A DNA stretch of 37,878 nucleotides, taken from Oscillatoriales cyanobacterium CG2_30_40_61. GTDB taxonomy: Bacteria > Cyanobacteriota > Cyanobacteriia > Cyanobacteriales > Microcoleaceae. Numbering within the stretch: position 1 is the stretch's first letter; each line of letters opens with the position of its first letter. The translations under genes and the position numbers were made by a program. The stretch is taken from the NCBI GenBank assembly GCA_001873365.1, contig MNYZ01000098.1, forward strand, positions 1-37,878. Reading direction: 5' to 3'. Below, piece by piece: positions 33,627 to 37,878 of this stretch. The notes below the pieces were generated by a model. That model saw only the letters and a list, made by a program, of their open reading frames with translations. It made no database searches and was not told the DNA's origin.

Positions 33627-34952
33627 TTAACTTACCCAAAGATGTTCGGCAAAGCGGACTGAAAAACTAATTAGTAACAGGGCAAAAAATCCCAAGGTTA
33701 GATAACCCCAACGGCGATGATGGGATAACATCACTCCCAGGGCGAGACTGGTGGAAACAATTCCGTAAGCTAAACGACTTAGAGAAATTGTTCCCCCAGA
33801 AGCTAATAATAAACCCAAGGCAAATAAGCCATAATTCACTGCTACTAAACTCAGTTCTTGGCGTAAATACCAGAGTAAATAACCACTTCCTAAAATAATG
33901 GCTGTATTTAGTAAAGGATCACCGACAATTAGCCATAAAATTATCATTAAGATAAACAAAATATAATCGGATTTTGCCTTTCCTAATTGATGTCGATATC
34001 GCCAAATACCATAACCTATTATAGCAATAATAATAACTAAAAGTGGATGCCAAGGATCAACGATCGCACCTTGTTTCCAATTCTGAGAACCGATCAAAAT
34101 TTGCATGATCATTTTTAACCATCCTTGACTATCAAATCCAGTTTGCCGTTGCCAGTAGGTATGTTGGACGCTAATAAAAGCAATGGGATTATTGAATTTT
34201 ATCCAACAATATAAGCTATAAAATAATAAACCACAGCCACTTAATAAGCCGGATAAATAGGCGATCGCAGGCTTTTGTTTTTGCCAGGATGTTATTATAA
34301 AAGCCGGAATTAAAGCCAGTCCAGTAATGCGAGTTGCCGTGGCTAAACTTCCCCATAAAATTACTTGGGGATATTTTTTTAAATCAAATGCTCGCAGGGC
34401 AGCGGTACTCAAAAACAGAAACAAACCTTCAGTATAAATAACAGTACCAAAAATGGAGAGAGGACACCAAGCTAAAACAGCCGTCACCCAACGGGCAGCT
34501 TGAGGATTATTAGTGGTTTCAACCCATTTATAAACTAAAATTAAAGCCCAAAAAAAAGCAAAGTTATTAATCAAAGTTCCCGCCACTTCAAAGGGTATAC
34601 CTAAATTCATTAACCCGCGAATAAATAAAGGAAATAGGGGAAAAAATGCCACATTTGCACCGGGTTTGATCGGATTAATTACTTGATATCCAGAGGTAGT
34701 GATACTCTGATATAATGGACTATCCCAAGCCGAAAATATTTGCCAACCCCAGGCAATTTTTACCGTTTCTGTTTCGGGAGAAACCTGATGTAATTGGGAG
34801 GTTATAAAAAATGCTAATAAAATAACACTGCGACTAAGTACCCCCATAGTGATTGCAAAAATCACACCTCGGGATTGACAAAATTTGCTAATTTCGATTA
34901 AAAAATCTTTTAATTTTGCTGGAATTTGAGTTAGACTCTTAATTAAATTCAT
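33627..34952 (-). CDS. PIG-V-like (GT-C) mannosyltransferase-family membrane protein
   Basis: A 441-residue polytopic protein. A luminal-loop motif typical of PIG-V relatives, WQIFSAWDSPLYQSI (Asp residue), is followed by FFPLFPLFIRGLMNLGIPFE, YTEGLFLFLSTAALRAFDLK and WGSLATATRITGL. The family uses a lipid-linked sugar donor and is membrane-embedded. The acceptor in bacteria is unknown. A cytosolic N-terminal stretch of about 30 residues (MNLIKSLTQIPAKLK) precedes the first helix. With the DUF2079 gene it makes a cluster with two GT-C-like proteins flanking an exported protein, suggesting surface glycan or cell-wall work. Confidence 0.85.
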   Translation of the reverse strand: MNLIKSLTQIPAKLKDFLIEISKFCQSRGVIFAITMGVLSRSVILLAFFITSQLHQVSPETETVKIAWGWQIFSAWDSPLYQSITTSGYQVINPIKPGANVAFFPLFPLFIRGLMNLGIPFEVAGTLINNFAFFWALILVYKWVETTNNPQAARWVTAVLAWCPLSIFGTVIYTEGLFLFLSTAALRAFDLKKYPQVILWGSLATATRITGLALIPAFIITSWQKQKPAIAYLSGLLSGCGLLFYSLYCWIKFNNPIAFISVQHTYWQRQTGFDSQGWLKMIMQILIGSQNWKQGAIVDPWHPLLVIIIAIIGYGIWRYRHQLGKAKSDYILFILMIILWLIVGDPLLNTAIILGSGYLLWYLRQELSLVAVNYGLFALGLLLASGGTISLSRLAYGIVSTSLALGVMLSHHRRWGYLTLGFFALLLISFSVRFAEHLWVS

Positions 34953-35101
34953 CGGTTAAGTTTTCTGCTCCCGGCACGGGTGAATAATTATTGGTTTTAG
35001 TTGATGATTAAACTAATTGTATCAAGAATCAGGCAATTATAAATCGGTTGTAATGTTTTGAGGTCTATCAACCCTCCTCAGTCATCAGTCATCAGTTGTA
35101 G

Positions 35102-35154
35102 GGGCGGGTTCATCGAGATTAAGATGATTAGCTCAGATCTAAAAGAACCCGCCC
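35102..35154. repeat. Inverted repeat GGGCGGGTTC in the 34953-35273 spacer
   Basis: GGGCGGGTTC (35102-35111) and GAACCCGCCC (35145-35154) are perfect complements with a 33-base loop. Such GGGCGGGTTC-ended palindromes are common dispersed elements in cyanobacteria. The rest of the spacer 34953-35273 shows no gene except the heptamer array at 35170-35218; an open frame from 35058 runs through both repeats and is not supported. Confidence 0.85.
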
Positions 35155-35169
35155 GTACCAGTTATTTGT

Positions 35170-35218
35170 CTATTACCCATTACCCATTACCTATTCCCTA
35201 TTCCCTATTCCCTATTCC
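35170..35218. repeat. Heptamer array with a mid-array unit switch (7 units)
   Basis: The units run CTATTAC, CCATTAC, CCATTAC, then four CTATTCC, all in one 7-bp register. The change from TTAC to TTCC at unit four is abrupt. The array lies about 55 bp before the AI-2E family gene. Confidence 0.93.
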
Positions 35219-35273
35219 CTGTTATGCCAAAATAGGATAAACTACTGTAGGTTTTCAGGTTTCGATTTTTCCC

Positions 35274-36359
35274 ATGAGCAATTCTGTTTTTTCGCCCTTA
35301 CAAAATCGTTTACTCACTTGTTTACTTATTTTAGTAGTGGGTTGGTTAAGTTTTAAATTATTAGGTTATGTTGGAGAGTTAATTAGTTTATTAGTAACCT
35401 CTGGATTAATTGCCTTTTTACTTAACTATGCAGTGGCAAAATTAGAGCGCTTTATTCCTAGGGGACTGGCGGCGGCTTTAGTTTATTTAGTTGCTATTTT
35501 AACCTTCGTAATTATTGGGTTAACTATTGTCCCTCCGGTCTTCAATCAAGGACGACAATTCGTTACTCGCTTACCCGAATTAATAGAGTCGGGACGACAA
35601 CAGTTAGCAGAATTTCAAGTCTGGAGTGTTGACCGCAATTTACCCTTTGATGTGGGGATTTTACAACAACAACTCTTGTCGAAGATTCAGGGAACTATTG
35701 AACCCATTTTTGCCGGAAGTTTAGGTATAGTTCTCGGAACTTTTAATTGGTTTTTTGACTTAATTTTCATTTTAGTAATTGCCTTTTATATGTTATTAGA
35801 TGGTGAGCGTTTATGGAAAATTTTAATCACCATTCTCTCCCCACAAATTAGAGAAGTAATCACGATTTCTCTTAAACGAAATTTGAAAAAATTTGTCCTA
35901 GGACAAACCTTGCAAGGGGTGTTTATGGCATCGATTTTAACTGTAGCCTTTTTTATGCTTAAGGTTCCCTACTTTCTGTTATTTGCGGTTGTGATTGGAT
36001 TATTAGAAATTATTCCCTTTGTCGGGGCAACATTAGGCATTGGAAGTGTCACTCTGATTGTGGCTTTTATTGACTGGTGGATGGCTTTACAAGTGTTAGC
36101 AGTTGCCGTTTCTATTCAACAAGTCAAAGATAATATTGTTGCCCCTAGAATTATGGGAGATTTAACCGGACTAAGCCCTGTTGTGATTTTCACTGCTTTA
36201 TTATTAGGTGGAAAACTCGGAGGAATATTAGGATTTATTCTAGCAATTCCTATGGCAGGGGTGATTAAAAGTATTGTAGAAGTTGTGTTTGATCCGACTT
36301 TACCTCCTCAAACGGGTTCATTTTTTTATAATCCTTTAAATCCACAGGATGAGGGATAA
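35274..36359 (+). CDS. AI-2E transporter family permease
   Basis: A 361-residue protein with the family layout: paired N-terminal helices (LLTCLLILVVGWLSFKLLGY), a soluble stretch (residues about 95-145, FNQGRQFVTRLPELIESGRQ), then five or six C-terminal helices. Signature segments: FVLGQTLQGVFMASILTVAF, GLLEIIPFVGATLGIGSVTL, and DNIVAPRIMGDLTGLSPVVI. The family exports diverse small molecules or ions; true AI-2 export is not implied. It starts at ATG 35274. Its stop is followed within three bases by a heptamer array. Confidence 0.93.
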   Translation: MSNSVFSPLQNRLLTCLLILVVGWLSFKLLGYVGELISLLVTSGLIAFLLNYAVAKLERFIPRGLAAALVYLVAILTFVIIGLTIVPPVFNQGRQFVTRLPELIESGRQQLAEFQVWSVDRNLPFDVGILQQQLLSKIQGTIEPIFAGSLGIVLGTFNWFFDLIFILVIAFYMLLDGERLWKILITILSPQIREVITISLKRNLKKFVLGQTLQGVFMASILTVAFFMLKVPYFLLFAVVIGLLEIIPFVGATLGIGSVTLIVAFIDWWMALQVLAVAVSIQQVKDNIVAPRIMGDLTGLSPVVIFTALLLGGKLGGILGFILAIPMAGVIKSIVEVVFDPTLPPQTGSFFYNPLNPQDEG

Positions 36360-36361
36360 CA

Positions 36362-36445
36362 GGTAATGGGTAATGGGTAATGGGTAATGGGTAATGGGGA
36401 GTGGGTAATGGGGAGTGGGTAATTCGTAATTCGTAATTCGTAATG
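36362..36445. repeat. Mixed heptamer array in one register (12 units)
   Basis: Twelve phase-locked 7-bp units: five GGTAATG, GGGAGTG, GGTAATG, GGGAGTG, GGTAATT, two CGTAATT, CGTAATG. It is the reverse orientation of the arrays at 1408 and 35170. It separates two co-directional genes. Confidence 0.95.
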
Positions 36446-36508
36446 GGGTAAAATGTTTTCAAAAATAGGGATGAATTTTATTGTTTTGAGAGTGAAAAAA
36501 GCTGAAAT

Positions 36509-37576
36509 ATGAAATGGTGGCAACGACTGAAAACAAATCCTTTAGCTCAATGGGGAGCCGGAATTTTACTGTTATTTTATCTATTGGTAATTGCGGCGAA
36601 TTTTGTCGCTCCCTATAGCCCATATCAATCTCAACTGAACGCTTCTTTATTACCCCCGACTCAAATTTATTGGTATGATCAACAGGGGCAATGGATTGGC
36701 CCTGTTGTTTATCCTACAACCCAAGGCCCCGTTGATATTGAAACCGGAAAACGAGCCATTAATGTTGATCAAAGTCAGCCAAGTCCTGTGCGATTATTTG
36801 TGCCTGGAGCACCCTATAAACTACTAGGAATCATTCCTTTTAATCGTCATTTATTCGGGACGGTGGGGGCTGGAAAAATTAACTTACTCGGCACAGATGA
36901 ACAGGCTAGAGATCAGTTTAGTCGCCTAGTTCATGGGGGGCGAGTTAGTCTGAGTATTGGATTAGTAGGAATTATGATTTCTTTCCCTTTAGGAATGATT
37001 TTTGGGGGAATTTCTGGCTATTTTGGGGGATGGTTAGATAGTTTTATTATGCGAATTGTTGAAGTTTTAATGACGATTCCAGGGTTATATCTATTGGTGG
37101 CATTAGCAGCTATTTTACCTCCAAAAATTAGCAGTACCCAGCGTTTTTTATTAATTGTGGTGATTATTTCTTTTATTAGTTGGGCTGGTTTAGCGCGGGT
37201 GATTCGAGGACAAGTTTTATCGATTAAGGAACAACAATTTGTGCAAGCATCAAGGGCAATTGGAGCCAGTCCGTTGTATATTATTACTCGTCATGTTTTA
37301 CCCCAAACGGCTACTTATTTGATTATTTCGGCTACCTTATCGATTCCTAGTTTTATTATTTCAGAAGCGGTTTTAAGTTTCATTGGATTAGGAATCCAAC
37401 CCCCCGATCCCTCCTGGGGAAATTTACTTTCTTCTGCTACTAATGCCTCAATTTTAGTCTTACAACCTTGGTTGATTTGGCCGCCCGCAATTTTAATTAT
37501 TTTAACAGTTTTAGCCTTTAATTTATTAGGAGATGGGTTAAGGGATGCCCTTGATCCTCGCAGTATTCAACGATAA
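36509..37576 (+). CDS. ABC transporter permease (DppC/OppC type)
   Basis: A 355-residue protein. TM1 is WGAGILLLFYLLVIAANFVA. A soluble insert of about 95 residues follows (APYSPYQSQLNASLLPPTQI onward to LFGTVGAGKINLLGTDEQAR), then the OppC core. HGGRVSLSIGLVGIMI opens the core and the EAA-type loop is near QASRAIGASPLYIITRHVLP. SEAVLSFIGLGIQPPDPSWG is diagnostic for DppC/OppC-like permeases. It imports peptides, nickel or similar with partner permease, ATPases and binding protein. None of these partners are in the window, and the next feature is a transposase, so the gene stands apart. The long TM1-TM2 insert exceeds the classical DppC length. Confidence 0.93.
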   Translation: MKWWQRLKTNPLAQWGAGILLLFYLLVIAANFVAPYSPYQSQLNASLLPPTQIYWYDQQGQWIGPVVYPTTQGPVDIETGKRAINVDQSQPSPVRLFVPGAPYKLLGIIPFNRHLFGTVGAGKINLLGTDEQARDQFSRLVHGGRVSLSIGLVGIMISFPLGMIFGGISGYFGGWLDSFIMRIVEVLMTIPGLYLLVALAAILPPKISSTQRFLLIVVIISFISWAGLARVIRGQVLSIKEQQFVQASRAIGASPLYIITRHVLPQTATYLIISATLSIPSFIISEAVLSFIGLGIQPPDPSWGNLLSSATNASILVLQPWLIWPPAILIILTVLAFNLLGDGLRDALDPRSIQR

Positions 37577-37631
37577 AATTCTAGGCTAACTCCATGACCA
37601 CATCAATACTATAGCAATCCTAAATGATTTT

Positions 37632-37878
37632 CTATATATAAGTATACTGATGAATTTTGGGAAAATCAAATTTATGTTCCTTAGTAAAAAACTCGAACAA
37701 AAATTTGATAATCTTAAACGACCTGCATAAATACCAATACTTCCTCAAAAAGTTTTTCGCTTGTAACCAAATATCTTCAACCGGATTTTGTTGCGGAGCA
37801 TTAGGAGCAAATAAAATACAAGTAATTAAAAAATCATCAGGTTCTTTATCACCATTTATTTCTGATAAAAATTCTCTA
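37632..37878 (-). mobile_element. IS630-type transposase, C-terminal end (continues past window)
   Basis: Minus-strand reading from the window edge gives 82 codons ending at TAG 37632-37634. ILFAPNAPQQNPVEDIWLQA, then KNFLRKYWYLC, is the last catalytic block of the IS630/Tc1-mariner DDE fold (Glu in NPVEDIW). No start is visible because the gene extends beyond 37878. The left edge of the element probably lies near the TA at 37610-37611 (sequence ACTATAGCAATCC), since these elements target TA. The frame is intact within the window, so it may be functional. Confidence 0.88.

Noticed and set aside
35058-35240. 60-codon open frame upstream of the AI-2E family gene
   Set aside because: It is composed of inverted-repeat and heptamer-array DNA; the periodic peptide (YSLFPI-like) is a by-product of the repeats.
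36265-36523. Two minus-strand frames with peptides rich in HYPLPIT
   Set aside because: They translate the heptamer array and the antisense end of the upstream gene. The 7-bp repeat simply lacks stops in these frames.

Overview
The window reads as chromosomal DNA of a filamentous, beta-carboxysome cyanobacterium. The evidence is the ccmM-ccmN-ccmO genes, many GCGATCGC (HIP1) octamers on both strands, AT-rich third codon positions, a chorismate lyase of the plastoquinone type, a ferredoxin-type IspG, and abundant small dispersed repeats (heptanucleotide arrays and AGAAACCGGGTTTCT palindromes). Planktothrix or Oscillatoria relatives are my best guess, from overall appearance only.

Layout. 1-2267: 3' end of the carboxysome operon (ccmM C-terminus with Rubisco small-subunit-like modules, ccmN, ccmO), with two tandem-repeat arrays between ccmN and ccmO. 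2268-8872: an accessory island. It opens with a decayed HicB/HicA-type toxin-antitoxin pair on the minus strand. A truncated caspase-fold fragment follows, then an intact caspase-STAND NTPase protein, a TPR protein with a C-terminal membrane segment, and a run of three unknown genes whose last product is a coiled-coil protein with two C-terminal membrane helices. 8928-21051: housekeeping genes (nadE, a RusA-like protein, comB, an LpxB-related protein, dacB, purU, a coiled-coil protein, an M28 peptidase, an ABC-class ATPase, wecB). 21370-31277: an ArsB/SLC13-type permease, the divergent pair pckA/icd, a Uma2 nuclease-like gene, rnhA, chorismate lyase, ispG and a C-terminal processing protease. 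31345-34952: three minus-strand genes (two polytopic membrane proteins around a secreted YbaY-domain protein). 35274-37576: an AI-2E family permease and a DppC-type ABC permease. The window ends inside an IS630-type transposase.

How genes fit together. CcmM, CcmN and CcmO build the carboxysome interior-to-shell connection. The 2844-8872 island looks like a caspase/STAND conflict (defence or programmed-death) locus: an NTPase switch with a protease effector, a separate TPR partner, and membrane-anchored neighbours. This role is inferred, not shown. pckA and icd share a 437-bp divergent control region at the PEP/2-oxoglutarate nodes.

The most distinctive structural signal is repeat DNA. Inverted pairs of small hairpins with a GTAG foot (3 x 48 bp after icd, 2 x 24 bp after nadE, a related design before purU) resemble REPIN/BIME elements. 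Separate families are palindromes around AGAAACCGGGTTTCT, including one whose loop is a stop codon, and phase-locked heptamer arrays at four intergenic sites.
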